Of a DNA stretch of 64,000 bases, positions 34,896 through 43,827 are shown piece after piece. This DNA comes from Candidatus Competibacteraceae bacterium (GTDB taxonomy: Bacteria > Pseudomonadota > Gammaproteobacteria > Competibacterales > Competibacteraceae): contig CP065007.1 in the NCBI GenBank assembly GCA_016699715.1, positions 2,925,001 to 2,989,000 of the forward strand, written 5' to 3'. A model generated the notes under the pieces. That model did no database searches. It worked only from the letters and a program-made list of their open reading frames with translations, and was not told where the DNA came from. Position 1 is the stretch's first letter. Each line of letters opens with the position of its first letter. Position numbers and translations under genes: made by a program.

Positions 34896-37115
34896 TCAAG
34901 CTATCGGTAACAATACTATGAATATGGAGCCACCGCCGCTGTTCGGGCGGTAGAGGGCTTGCCCACCCAATTCCTCGGCCAGGCTCTTGACGATCGCAAG
35001 ACCCAGTCCGGCGTGCTCGCCGCCTTTCGTGCTAACGGTAGGCTGAAACAACTTGGCGCGCAAATGATCGGGCAAGCCTGGACCATTGTCGGCGACAGCC
35101 ATTTCCACGTACTGACGCCCGTGCAGGTTGACTCGATCCTGGGTGGATACGGTAATCGCTCGACCTTGCCCCAACGCTTCGACGGCATTCCGGATCAGGT
35201 TAAGCAGCATCTGCCGGATGGCGTCGCGACCACGAGGCAAAACAAGAGGAACATCCGCCAGATGCAGCTTCAGGCTGATACCGTGCGGTCGACATAGGGC
35301 GTCATCCAAAACCCGCGCCAGGTCCTGAACGATCTTAGTCAGGTTGACACCGGCATCATCCAGCTCGCCGCCGACCGGCTCGGACAGGCGCAGCAGAATG
35401 CGGCCGATCCGTTCCATCTCCTCTTGCAGTACTTTCAATTCATCGCGGGTAACCTGCTCCTCCAGTCTGGCCTCAAGCAGAGCCAAGTAGTGACGCATGA
35501 TAGTGAGAGGGTTGGAGACTTCGTGCAGTGCGGCGCGCAAATGCTGCTGTTCCAGCAAACGCTGGTCGTCCTGAACGCGCTGTCGAGTCATTTCGCGTTG
35601 CCGCAACTGCTCGAGTTCGGTAGCCGCGGTGGCTGCGAATAGCCGTAGCAAGCGGACACGGGCTTGCAGGCGTGGTAGTTGTTTGCGTGAGATCCCCATG
35701 GCCAGCACGCCCAGCGAGCGGCCGGCGACCGACAGCGGCAGGCACAACGTTCCTTCCGTTTCCCACAGCCGGCTCAACTGGCGGTCGACCACGCCAGCAG
35801 GTATTTCCGCATCCAGGGAGTGGCTAATCCGCTGCTCCCGCAATGCCCGGTTGACTGCGTTGGCGGCTCCGTCGGGATCGACGACGATCTCGCGCAGCAG
35901 GTCTTCGAATGCGCTGCCCCGCAGCATTCCGGTTTGCGGGTCCCGCAGGAAAAGGTGATTCTCAGTCACATCGAACAGGATCGACGCACAGCGCGAGATC
36001 GCTCGCAACAGCGCCGATTCGTCACCGGCGCCGTGCATTTCGCCCCGAGCCTCGCTCATCAGGGCATGTTCGTGGACCGCCTGCCCCAGGCGATCCTGGG
36101 CGACCATGGCTTCCAGCAAGGCCGGCTGGTCGCCGGCATGCTCAAGCGGGCCACTCGCTCCGTCGCTCAGAATTCGCTCGCGGGCCGCCTGAGCGAATGA
36201 AATTTCGCCTGAGACTTCGATCTTCTTGCGCCGGCCACCAGTCGTCGACATATCGATCCCCAGATCCGCCGCCAGATTGATGACTTCGCGTTCCGCCTCG
36301 AACCGCGCTTGGCGCAACAAGCTTCGGTCCAAACCCAGCAAACTGTCCGCGCGAGCAAATACTTCTTCCTGGGGATCTTCCACCTGGCTCAAGGTGTTGG
36401 CCACGTGGAGCAGGCGCGACAGCGGATGGGCACCGCGCAGATCGTCCGCATCCATATGATGGAAGCGGATGGCGTCCGCGAAAAACGAGCGTAGCCGCCA
36501 AGTTCCCACCAGCGCCGCGCCTAACTCGCAGTGGTCTGTATCGAATAGGCGCTGCTCCAATTCCGGTATCTCGTGCGGTGAGCGAGCGAGATGGCGGATC
36601 TCCTGCATGGCCGTAAACGCCTTGCCGTGGCGGACACCGACGACCAGTTTGCCTAGATCGTGCAGCAGTCCACACAAATAGGCTTCCTCGGGTTCCGAAT
36701 AATCGATGATGATGGCCAAGCGTCGGGCCAGATGAGCACAGGTTAGAGAATGAAGCCAGAATTGATCCAGTGCCGATGTGGGGATATCGCGCAAGGGCGC
36801 CAGCGATTGGTGGATCGCGGTCGTGGCAATGACGCTTCTGACGGTTTCCTCACCCAGCGTCGCAAACACGGATTCCAGATTCGCCTGGCGCGGCATCCCA
36901 TCACGGCACGCGGCCGAATTCGCCACCGCCAGCATGCGCGCGCTCAGAATTGCATCGTAACCGGTCAGCCGGGCCAGTTTTTGAATGCTGCTCTCCGCAC
37001 TCTCGAAAGCGTCCAGCAGTTCTCCCACGACAGCCGGCAAAACCGGCAGTACCAGCAGATCGGTGCTATCGAAGAGAGAAGGTAAAGCAACGACTGCTGG
37101 CATGGTTTGTGACAT
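34896..37115 (-). CDS. HDOD-GAF sensor histidine kinase
   Basis: A 739-residue protein with three parts. An HDOD domain fills residues 20-240 (LVLPVLPAVVGELL) and, unlike most HDOD proteins, keeps an HD pair in CGLLHDLGKLV at His152-Asp153. A GAF-like domain covers about 365-500. A histidine kinase follows, with the H box LHEVSNPLTIMRHY (His531), N box NLIRNAVEAL (Asn643), G1 box ADNGPGLPD (676-683) and G2 box AGLGLAIV (702-709). No membrane segment is seen, so it senses a cytoplasmic signal. The next gene on the same strand is a receiver-GGDEF-EAL protein, which suggests a phosphorelay to c-di-GMP. Confidence 0.9.
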   Translation of the reverse strand: MSQTMPAVVALPSLFDSTDLLVLPVLPAVVGELLDAFESAESSIQKLARLTGYDAILSARMLAVANSAACRDGMPRQANLESVFATLGEETVRSVIATTAIHQSLAPLRDIPTSALDQFWLHSLTCAHLARRLAIIIDYSEPEEAYLCGLLHDLGKLVVGVRHGKAFTAMQEIRHLARSPHEIPELEQRLFDTDHCELGAALVGTWRLRSFFADAIRFHHMDADDLRGAHPLSRLLHVANTLSQVEDPQEEVFARADSLLGLDRSLLRQARFEAEREVINLAADLGIDMSTTGGRRKKIEVSGEISFAQAARERILSDGASGPLEHAGDQPALLEAMVAQDRLGQAVHEHALMSEARGEMHGAGDESALLRAISRCASILFDVTENHLFLRDPQTGMLRGSAFEDLLREIVVDPDGAANAVNRALREQRISHSLDAEIPAGVVDRQLSRLWETEGTLCLPLSVAGRSLGVLAMGISRKQLPRLQARVRLLRLFAATAATELEQLRQREMTRQRVQDDQRLLEQQHLRAALHEVSNPLTIMRHYLALLEARLEEQVTRDELKVLQEEMERIGRILLRLSEPVGGELDDAGVNLTKIVQDLARVLDDALCRPHGISLKLHLADVPLVLPRGRDAIRQMLLNLIRNAVEALGQGRAITVSTQDRVNLHGRQYVEMAVADNGPGLPDHLRAKLFQPTVSTKGGEHAGLGLAIVKSLAEELGGQALYRPNSGGGSIFIVLLPIA

Positions 37116-37754
37116 CTCTTGTCTTGAGTATTCAAATTTTTGTATACAGTGCCAAGAATGCTGCTACTGAAATTTCCCATTCAAGTGTAAATGTATTTTT
37201 ATGATACGGATTTTAATTTAAGGTATGCATAAAACTTGCCATTTATTTTTTTAGCCACCATAAATTAACTGACTGTTTTATTTATATAAATAAATAATAA
37301 ATCTATCAAAAAACACATATCGATTAAGAAAAGCAATAATTGCTGCCTAATAAAAAGACATAAAAAATCAATAGGTGACAACAGCATTGCCCGAATCGGA
37401 TCAAAGTGAGCCGATCAAATAGGGAGGAGGAAAAAGAGAGGGCGGAAGGAAGAACTTGCGGCGTCCCCCTACGCGAAGCGCGAGCGTTTCAGCACACTGG
37501 GTTCTTGCGTGAAGTCAAGGCATCGAAGCGATGCACAGGGTAAGACACGGAGAAACGCTTGCTATCGGAGGAGCCGGATCGGATGGGGCTGATTGGCAGG
37601 GTATTCGGTCTTAATAAATCAGACTGATTTTACAGGAATTTTATCGAAAGCTGGGCAATGCGTGGTGGTTGCAATGGGAGCAAAGATACCGACTGTCATC
37701 GCAAATTATCCATGTAGCCACGGGCATGATCGGTTTATAGTCGTGCCTGCCCGC
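37116..37754. other. 639-bp gene-free region with AT-rich and structured parts
   Basis: From 37130 to 37390 the sequence is strongly AT-rich, unlike the rest of the window, and probably contains the promoter of the HDOD kinase (minus strand). The segment 37400-37620 returns to GC-rich composition with no credible ORF, and holds nested complementary stretches described separately. The last 130 bp before the lipoprotein stop show nothing recognisable. Confidence 0.6.
37480..37562. ncRNA. Candidate structured RNA or degraded group II intron piece
   Basis: An 11-bp stem pairs 37480-37490 (GCGAGCGTTTC) with 37552-37562 (GAAACGCTTGC) with one G-U pair. Inside it is a perfect 6-bp hairpin GCATCG-AAG-CGATGC (37520-37534). 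Just downstream, GGAGGAGCCGGAT (37568-37580) resembles the conserved stretch found near the reverse-transcriptase ORF of bacterial group II introns. No intron ORF is present. Structure is seen; identity is a guess. Confidence 0.35.
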
Positions 37755-38144
37755 TCAATAATCAGGGGCGTAATCGTCTGGATAACCGCTATCGTAGACG
37801 GGCGGAGCGCCGTCATAATCCGCGGCAGGGGGACGATAACGTCTGGGAGGCGGTGGCACAAAACCAGCAGCATCATCGTAATAGCCTTGATACGATTGTG
37901 AATACTGGATTTGCTGGTCGCGGTAATCCATCTGGCTGCCGATCGCGCTACCCATCAGCGCGCCGGCCACGCCACCAACCACGGCGCCATCGTAACGATC
38001 AATCTGATGGCCGATGACCGCGCCCGCCGTCGCGCCCACCAATGCGCCATTCTGGGTGTGGTAATACGGCGCGCCCGGTGGAGCACACGCCACATTCAGC
38101 CCCACAATCGCTGTCAGAATGACGATCTTGAGTGGCGCACGCAT
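37755..38144 (-). CDS. Glycine-zipper lipoprotein
   Basis: A 129-residue lipoprotein. The signal MRAPLKIVILTAIVGLNVAC ends with a lipobox Cys at residue 20. A glycine-zipper 2TM domain follows (GALVGATAGAVIGHQI, then GAVVGGVAGALMGSAIG). The C-terminal 50 residues are low-complexity, rich in Tyr, Pro and Asp. Such proteins (SlyB/OsmB-like or Rick_17kDa-like) stabilise the outer membrane. The ATG at 38144 is chosen because GGAGAG precedes it; seven more codons are open upstream. It stands alone on the minus strand between two large gaps. Confidence 0.8.
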   Translation of the reverse strand: MRAPLKIVILTAIVGLNVACAPPGAPYYHTQNGALVGATAGAVIGHQIDRYDGAVVGGVAGALMGSAIGSQMDYRDQQIQYSQSYQGYYDDAAGFVPPPPRRYRPPAADYDGAPPVYDSGYPDDYAPDY

Positions 38145-38339
38145 GAAGGCTCTCCAAAACGACAAGATGGGGTAGAAAAAAGACGGCGGTCACCGTCGTG
38201 AAGTAATGACCAGCGATACCGCCGTCACAAAGCACCCACATTCACCCACACTGATTGAAGAACAGTGTCTTCCTGATAACGTGAATATTGCCTGAATCTC
38301 ATGTTGCCCGACGGGATATGCGGGCCCCACATCTGACGG

Positions 38340-39464
38340 TCAAGGCGCGACTTGTGAGTTGGCGTCCGTGGTCAATCGCACCAGCAGTTCCCGCCCGACC
38401 ACCGCCGCCCGCCAGCCGTGGAGCAACGGCGAATCTTCGCCCAGCAGTAGCTTTTCTACATCCCACCGGTCGGCGAGATTCTGTGATGGAATGCGGTAGT
38501 GGTCCGCGCGGGCCGCAATCAGCCCCAACATCTCGTCTACCTTCGCAGCCTGCTCAGGCGGAAAATGAGGTCGAGAGATCCGAGCCGGCCATTGTTCCGG
38601 AGGTTCGGCGCGGGCGGCGGCAATCAGCGCCAGCAGCGCTTCGCCCTGTCGTTGGGCGGTGGTCGCCGGCAGGCTGTGGATACGGGACAGTTCGTCCGGG
38701 GTCTTCGGCATTCGCCGGGCCAGTTCGATCAATACCGGATCATCGAGTATCCAGCGGCGCGGCCGGTCGTGGGCGGCGGCCCGTTCCTCGCGCCAGGCCG
38801 CCAGCGCCCTTAATACCGCCCGCTGCACGCCGCGCAATCGGTTGTGCTCCCGGACCCGCCGCCAAACCTCCCGAGGTTGTGACCGGTAACGATGGGGCGA
38901 AGCCAGCGCGGCGAAGTCCTCGGCCAGGGCGTCCAACCAACCGCGCGCCGCCAGCGCCGCCTGTTGCCGCGGGTACAATTCCCGCAGATAACGCACGTCG
39001 TCGGCGGCATAAGTCAGCCATTCCGGCGCCAGCGGTCGGTGGCGCCAGTTGGCGCGCGTATGGGTTTTGTCCAGTTCCACGCCAAGCAGTTGTTGCACCA
39101 GGGCCGCGTAGCCGATCTGGTTGCCCTGACCCAACGCCAGCGCCGCCAGTTGGGTGTCGAATACCGGTGTCGGCACCACACCGCGCAGATGGTAGAAGAT
39201 TTCCAGATCCTGCTGGGCGGCGTGCAGCACCTTGGTTACCGCCGGGTCGTAGAGCAGGTCCAGCAGCGGATCCAGGGAGGGCAGCGCCAGCGGATCGATA
39301 CAGGCCACCCGGTCGGCGCTGGCAACCTGGATCAGACAAAGCCGCGGATAAAAGGTCTGCTCGCGGATGAATTCGGTATCCAGCGCCAGCCAGGACACGC
39401 CGCGCAGGCCGGCACAGAAATCGGTCAACGCCGGCTGATCGACGATATAGAGCAGGTCGTTCAT
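38340..39464 (-). CDS. rnd: Ribonuclease D
   Basis: A 374-residue DEDD-family 3'-5' exoribonuclease for tRNA 3' maturation. The exo motifs are LALDTEF (D29, E31), HAAQQDLEIF (D86) and YAADD (Y152, D156), the DEDDy set. Two HRDC-type helical regions follow, the first around residues 205-290. The start ATG at 39464 overlaps the stop of moaC by four bases (ATGA), so it is translationally coupled to moaC. A longer open frame upstream would lie inside moaC and is not used. Confidence 0.93.
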   Translation of the reverse strand: MNDLLYIVDQPALTDFCAGLRGVSWLALDTEFIREQTFYPRLCLIQVASADRVACIDPLALPSLDPLLDLLYDPAVTKVLHAAQQDLEIFYHLRGVVPTPVFDTQLAALALGQGNQIGYAALVQQLLGVELDKTHTRANWRHRPLAPEWLTYAADDVRYLRELYPRQQAALAARGWLDALAEDFAALASPHRYRSQPREVWRRVREHNRLRGVQRAVLRALAAWREERAAAHDRPRRWILDDPVLIELARRMPKTPDELSRIHSLPATTAQRQGEALLALIAAARAEPPEQWPARISRPHFPPEQAAKVDEMLGLIAARADHYRIPSQNLADRWDVEKLLLGEDSPLLHGWRAAVVGRELLVRLTTDANSQVAP

Positions 39465-39934
39465 GAACGCCGCCAAGCGCCGGACCGACCGCCGGTCTTT
39501 TCCAACAGGCGAATATCGCTCAAGATCATGCCGCGATCCACTGCCTTGCACATGTCGTAGATCGTCAGTAGCGCGACTTGCACCGCGGTCAACGCCTCCA
39601 TTTCCACCCCTGTGGAACCCCGGGTTTCCACGGTCGCCTGGCAGCGAACGGCGTTGCGCTCCGGCAGGGGCTGTAAATCCACCGCCACCCGGGTCAGGGC
39701 CAGCGGATGACAGAGCGGGATCAACTCGGCGGTGCGCTTGGCACCCATGATACCGGCAATGCGCGCCACGCCCAGCACATCGCCCTTGGCGTACTCACCG
39801 GCGATGATGCGTTCCAAGGTCGCCGATTGCATCAAAATACAGCCTTCGGCGACCGCGGTCCGATGGGTGATGGCCTTGTCGCCAACATCCACCATGTGGG
39901 CTTCGCCGGCGGCGTTGAAATGAGTCAGGGGCAT
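39461..39934 (-). CDS. moaC: Cyclic pyranopterin monophosphate synthase
   Basis: A 157-residue MoaC, the family's usual length. It converts 3',8-cyclo-GTP to cyclic pyranopterin phosphate, the second step of molybdopterin synthesis. Signatures: MVDVGDKAITHRTAVAEG, KRTAELIPLCHPL and VEMEALTAVQVALLTIYDMC with the catalytic Lys in CKAVDRGM. The ATG at 39934 matches the family start (MPLTHFNAAGEAHMVD); the frame is open to 40051 across a repeat and is not credible there. It is the first gene before rnd, which is an unusual partner. No other moa gene is present in the window. Confidence 0.95.
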   Translation of the reverse strand: MPLTHFNAAGEAHMVDVGDKAITHRTAVAEGCILMQSATLERIIAGEYAKGDVLGVARIAGIMGAKRTAELIPLCHPLALTRVAVDLQPLPERNAVRCQATVETRGSTGVEMEALTAVQVALLTIYDMCKAVDRGMILSDIRLLEKTGGRSGAWRRS

Positions 39935-40026
39935 GGCGGGGGAAGAGAGAAGCGGTAGCGGGGAAACGTATGGGGCGAGGATGGTTCCTCGCCCCTCATC
40001 AAAGATACTTGACACTTGCGGGGGGA

Positions 40027-40066
40027 ACGGGCTTCCCGCCCGTTGCAACACGGGCGGGAAGCCCGT
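40027..40066. repeat. Long perfect hairpin between hppA and moaC (REP-like)
   Basis: A 17-bp perfect inverted repeat, 40027-40043 and 40050-40066, starts ACGGGCTTCCCG and has a 6-base loop (TGCAAC). It lies 14 bp after the hppA reading frame end on the minus strand and just upstream of nothing else. It resembles the hairpin at 46966-47011 in loop and stem bases. It could act as a terminator or as a dispersed repeat. Confidence 0.7.
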
Positions 40067-40079
40067 GTTGCATAACCCC

Positions 40080-42134
40080 CTACATGGCGGCCAGCAACGG
40101 CACGATCAGCAACGCGACGATGTTGATGATCTTGATCAGCGGGTTGACCGCCGGACCGGCGGTATCCTTGTAGGGATCGCCGACGGTGTCGCCGGTGACC
40201 GAAGCCTTATGCGCTTCCGAACCCTTGCCACCGAAGTTGCCATCTTCGATGTACTTCTTGGCGTTATCCCAGGCGCCGCCGCCAGCGGTCATGGAAATCG
40301 CCACGAACAGGCCAGTCACGATGGTACCCATCAGCAGGCCACCCAAGGCTTTCGGACCGGCCTCGGGACCCATCAGCCACGCCATGCCGAACGCTACCAC
40401 GATCGGCGTCAGCACCGGCAACAGCGACGGCACAATCATCTCCTTGATCGCCGACTTGGTCAGCAAATCCACCGCCCGCGAATAATCCGGCTTGGTCGTG
40501 CCTTCCATGATGCCGGGGATTTCGCGGAACTGCCGGCGCACTTCGACCACGACGCTGCCCGCGGCGCGACCGACCGCTTCCATCGCCATCGCTCCGAACA
40601 GGAACGGGATCATGCCGCCGATGAACAGACCGATGATCACCACCGGATCGGTCAGTTCAAAACTGACCTTAATGTGCGCCAGCGCCAATTTATGCTCGAA
40701 ATCGGCGAACAGCACCAGCGCCGCCAGCGCCGCCGAACCAATGGCGTAACCCTTGGTCACGGCCTTGGTGGTGTTGCCCACCGCATCCAGCGGGTCGGTG
40801 ATACCGCGAATCTTCTCGTCCATGTCCGCCATTTCGGCAATGCCGCCGGCGTTGTCGGTGATCGGTCCGTAGGCATCCAGGGCGACGATGATGCCGGCCA
40901 TCGACAGCATCGAGGTCGCGGCAATGGCGATACCGTACAACCCGGCCCAAGAGTAGGACAGACCAATGCTCAGGCAGACCGCCAGCACTGGCAGGGCGGT
41001 GGCTTTCATGGATACCGCCAGACCGGCGATGATGTTGGTGGCGTGACCGGTGGTGCAGGCTTCCGCGAGCTTTTGCACCGGGCTGAACTCAGTAGCGGTG
41101 TAGTACTCGGTGAAAACTACCATCGCTGCGGTCAAGCCCAGACCGACCAGTGCCGAACCGTAAAGGCCCCAGGGGTTCTGGCCGCCCATCAGCACGAAGA
41201 TGACGGGCAGGAAGGCCACTGCGGCGATACCACCAGCTACTGCCAGCCCGCGATACAGGGCGTTCATGATTTTTTCGCCTTCACGGGCCTTGACAAAGAA
41301 GGTGCCGACGATCGAGGCGATGATCGACACACCGCCCATGACCAGCGGCAGGATAATGGCGTTCTGGGTGGAGTCTCCGGTGAACATCAGACTGCCGACC
41401 AGCATGGTGGCGATGATGGTCACCGCGTAGGTCTCAAACAAGTCGGCGGCCATGCCGGCGCAGTCGCCCACATTGTCGCCCACGTTGTCGGCGATGACCG
41501 CCGGATTGCGCGGATCGTCCTCGGGGATACCGGCTTCGACCTTGCCGACCAGGTCGGCGCCGACGTCGGCACCCTTGGTGAAGATGCCGCCGCCCAGACG
41601 GGCGAAGATCGAGATCAGCGAACTGCCAAAGGCCAGGCCAACCAGCGGGCCGAGATCAGGGAGTTGGTCGGGCGCTGAGTTGATCAGCAGTAAGATGACG
41701 TAATATCCGGCGACGCCGAGCAGACCGAGGCCGACCACCAGCATGCCGGTGATCGCACCGCCGCGAAACGCCACTTGCAAGGCCGCGTTCAGACCATCAT
41801 GGGCCGCTTGCGCGGTGCGGACATTGGCGCGCACCGAGACGTACATACCGATGTAACCGGCCACACCGGAACAAATTGCGCCGATGGCGAAGCCGATGGC
41901 CGACAATGCGCCCAAGGTGAAAAAGATGACCACGCCAATGACCACGCCCACGATGGCGATGGTGGTGTACTGCCGATTCAGGTAGGCGCTGGCGCCTTCC
42001 TGGACGGCGGCGGCGATTTCCTGCATCCGGGCACTGCCGGGGTCCTTGGCCAATACCCATTTAACCGACTGGACGCCGTAGACGAGCGCGCCGATAGCGC
42101 AGACTAACGCGATGATCAATCCTATCGCCGCCAT
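40080..42134 (-). CDS. hppA: K+-independent H+-translocating membrane pyrophosphatase
   Basis: A 684-residue integral membrane pyrophosphatase with about 16 hydrophobic segments. It couples pyrophosphate hydrolysis to proton pumping. The substrate loop GGGIFTKGADVGADLVGKVE is at 181-200, and DNVGDNVGD at 217-225. The motif GNTTKA has Lys at residue 457, the marker of the K+-independent proton-pumping subtype (K+-dependent enzymes have Ala). The ATG at 42134 follows GGAGGA; the longer frame to 42185 adds an unlikely leader. It is downstream of the soluble pyrophosphatase on the same strand, 296 bp away. Confidence 0.95.
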   Translation of the reverse strand: MAAIGLIIALVCAIGALVYGVQSVKWVLAKDPGSARMQEIAAAVQEGASAYLNRQYTTIAIVGVVIGVVIFFTLGALSAIGFAIGAICSGVAGYIGMYVSVRANVRTAQAAHDGLNAALQVAFRGGAITGMLVVGLGLLGVAGYYVILLLINSAPDQLPDLGPLVGLAFGSSLISIFARLGGGIFTKGADVGADLVGKVEAGIPEDDPRNPAVIADNVGDNVGDCAGMAADLFETYAVTIIATMLVGSLMFTGDSTQNAIILPLVMGGVSIIASIVGTFFVKAREGEKIMNALYRGLAVAGGIAAVAFLPVIFVLMGGQNPWGLYGSALVGLGLTAAMVVFTEYYTATEFSPVQKLAEACTTGHATNIIAGLAVSMKATALPVLAVCLSIGLSYSWAGLYGIAIAATSMLSMAGIIVALDAYGPITDNAGGIAEMADMDEKIRGITDPLDAVGNTTKAVTKGYAIGSAALAALVLFADFEHKLALAHIKVSFELTDPVVIIGLFIGGMIPFLFGAMAMEAVGRAAGSVVVEVRRQFREIPGIMEGTTKPDYSRAVDLLTKSAIKEMIVPSLLPVLTPIVVAFGMAWLMGPEAGPKALGGLLMGTIVTGLFVAISMTAGGGAWDNAKKYIEDGNFGGKGSEAHKASVTGDTVGDPYKDTAGPAVNPLIKIINIVALLIVPLLAAM

Positions 42135-42430
42135 GACAAGGTTCCTCCAGGGTGTGAATAACGTATCCGCATGATATTCTCCCAATTATTGTGCGATATT
42201 TGTTCGTTTATTCGCGCGACCGGCCGGGCGAATCCCGAAACCCGGTTTGGACGCGACACCATGTCCAAGTCATCGGGTGGAGGAATCCAGAACGGCCTTT
42301 CACACTTCCCTAAGAATAGGTCAAGGATAACCATAACATACAGCTTCGATCATCGGCGACCATCAACGCTCGGCCCGTTGCGACCGCGCGGCGCGCGGCG
42401 GTGACGGACGCCCACAAAAGGGTTCGCGCT

Positions 42431-42970
42431 TTACTTGTCTTTTCCCTGGCCATAGAGATCCACACTCTTCAAAATCTCGGCCTTGGCCTCTTCCAGACCA
42501 CCCCAGCCATCGAGGCGAACCCATTTGCCGGTATCGAGATCCTTGTAGTGCTGGAAAAAATGGGCGATCTGATTCAACTGTGCCTTGGACATCTGTTCGA
42601 CCGACTCAATGTGGTCGTACAGAGCGCATTCCTGTTTGATGGGTACCGCCAGCAACTTGGCGTCTCCCCCTCCTTCATCGGTCATTTTCAGCACGCCCAG
42701 CGGCCGACAGCGCACCACGCAACCGCTGATGACCGGCAACGGAGCCACTACCAACACGTCCAGCGGATCGCCGTCCTCGCAAAGGGTATTGGGAATGTAA
42801 CCGTAGTTGCAGGGGTAATGCATCGCGGTGTTCATGAAGCGGTCCACGAACAGCGCGCCGGATTCCTTGTCCACTTCGTACTTCACCGGATCGGAATGTG
42901 CGGGGATTTCAATGATGACATTGAACTCGTCCGGGAGATTGTGACCGGCACCTACTCTGTCCAGAATCAT
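42431..42970 (-). CDS. ppa: Soluble inorganic pyrophosphatase
   Basis: A 179-residue family I pyrophosphatase, the usual size. It hydrolyses pyrophosphate in the cytoplasm and pulls biosynthetic reactions forward. The signature DGDPLDVLV is seen with the three metal-binding Asp residues, along with YGYIPNTLCEDG and the FNVIIEIPAHSDPVKYEVDKE start. It begins at an ATG preceded by a weak AGG-type site. It lies upstream of hppA on the same strand with a 296-bp gap that contains no recognised element. Carrying both a soluble and a pumping enzyme lets the cell switch between heat loss and energy recovery from pyrophosphate. Confidence 0.95.
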   Translation of the reverse strand: MILDRVGAGHNLPDEFNVIIEIPAHSDPVKYEVDKESGALFVDRFMNTAMHYPCNYGYIPNTLCEDGDPLDVLVVAPLPVISGCVVRCRPLGVLKMTDEGGGDAKLLAVPIKQECALYDHIESVEQMSKAQLNQIAHFFQHYKDLDTGKWVRLDGWGGLEEAKAEILKSVDLYGQGKDK

Positions 42971-43119
42971 GGAACTTGCCTTTTGTAGTCATGCTGAATT
43001 GATGGAAGGAAGGGCGCTTATACTACAACAAGGCCGGATACTTGGCAGCATGGACGCCGCCTAGCACGCGTGGGCGACGGGCGACGGCATGGTCGGCTTG
43101 CGACACCGGCTCCAGGCGC

Positions 43120-43827
43120 TCAACCGCCCAGATAAGCTTTGCGAACCTCATCGTTGGCCAGCAGGTTGGCGCCGGTGTCGGCCAACACGATGCGGCCGTT
43201 TTCCAGTACGTAGCCGCGATCGGCCAGTTGCAGGGCGCGGTGGGCGTTCTGCTCGACCAGAAAAATGGTCACGCCCTCCTCGCGAATTTCCCTCAGAATC
43301 TGAAAAATCTGGGCGATGATGATCGGCGCCAGCCCCAACGAGGGCTCATCCAGCAGCAGCAGGTTGGGCCGACTCATCAGGCCGCGACCGATCGCCAGCA
43401 TCTGTTGCTCGCCGCCGGACAAGGTGCCGCCGCGCTGGCCACGACGCTCCTTGAGCCGGGGGAACAGGGTGAATACCCGCTCCAGATCGGTCTCCAGCCG
43501 CGCCTTGTCGGCGAAGAAGCCGCCCATTTGCAGATTTTCCCGCACGGTCAACCCGGAGAAAATACGCCGCCCTTCCGGCACCAGCGCCAGCCCGCACTGC
43601 ATGATGACGTGGGTCGGCTTGCAGGTGATGTCCTGCCCTTCGAAGATCACACTGCCGTTCGTCGCCCGCGGCAAGCCGCAGATGGTCATGAGCAGGGTGC
43701 TTTTGCCGGCGCCGTTGGCGCCGATCAGGGTGACGATTTCGCCGGGATGCACCTCCAGCGACACGCCCTTGAGCGCCTCGATTTGGCCATAGAAAGTGTG
43801 GACGCTGTCCAGTTTCAACATCATCAC
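43120..43827 (-). CDS. livF: Branched-chain amino acid ABC transporter, ATP-binding protein LivF
   Basis: A 235-residue ABC ATPase of the LivF type. Walker A is GANGAGKST, the signature is LSGGEQQMLAIGRGLM, and Walker B is LLLLDEPSLGLAP. The opening MLKLDSVHTFYGQIEALKGVSLEV is the LivF start. With LivG it energises uptake of leucine, isoleucine and valine through LivHM. The start overlaps the stop of livG by 4 bases (ATGA). It is the last gene of the operon livK-livH-livM-livG-livF. Confidence 0.94.
   Translation of the reverse strand: MMMLKLDSVHTFYGQIEALKGVSLEVHPGEIVTLIGANGAGKSTLLMTICGLPRATNGSVIFEGQDITCKPTHVIMQCGLALVPEGRRIFSGLTVRENLQMGGFFADKARLETDLERVFTLFPRLKERRGQRGGTLSGGEQQMLAIGRGLMSRPNLLLLDEPSLGLAPIIIAQIFQILREIREEGVTIFLVEQNAHRALQLADRGYVLENGRIVLADTGANLLANDEVRKAYLGG

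Noticed and set aside
37593..37901. A 102-residue plus-strand frame at the end of the 639-bp gap
   Set aside because: It overlaps the lipoprotein gene in antisense, has no ribosome site and shows no recognisable motif.
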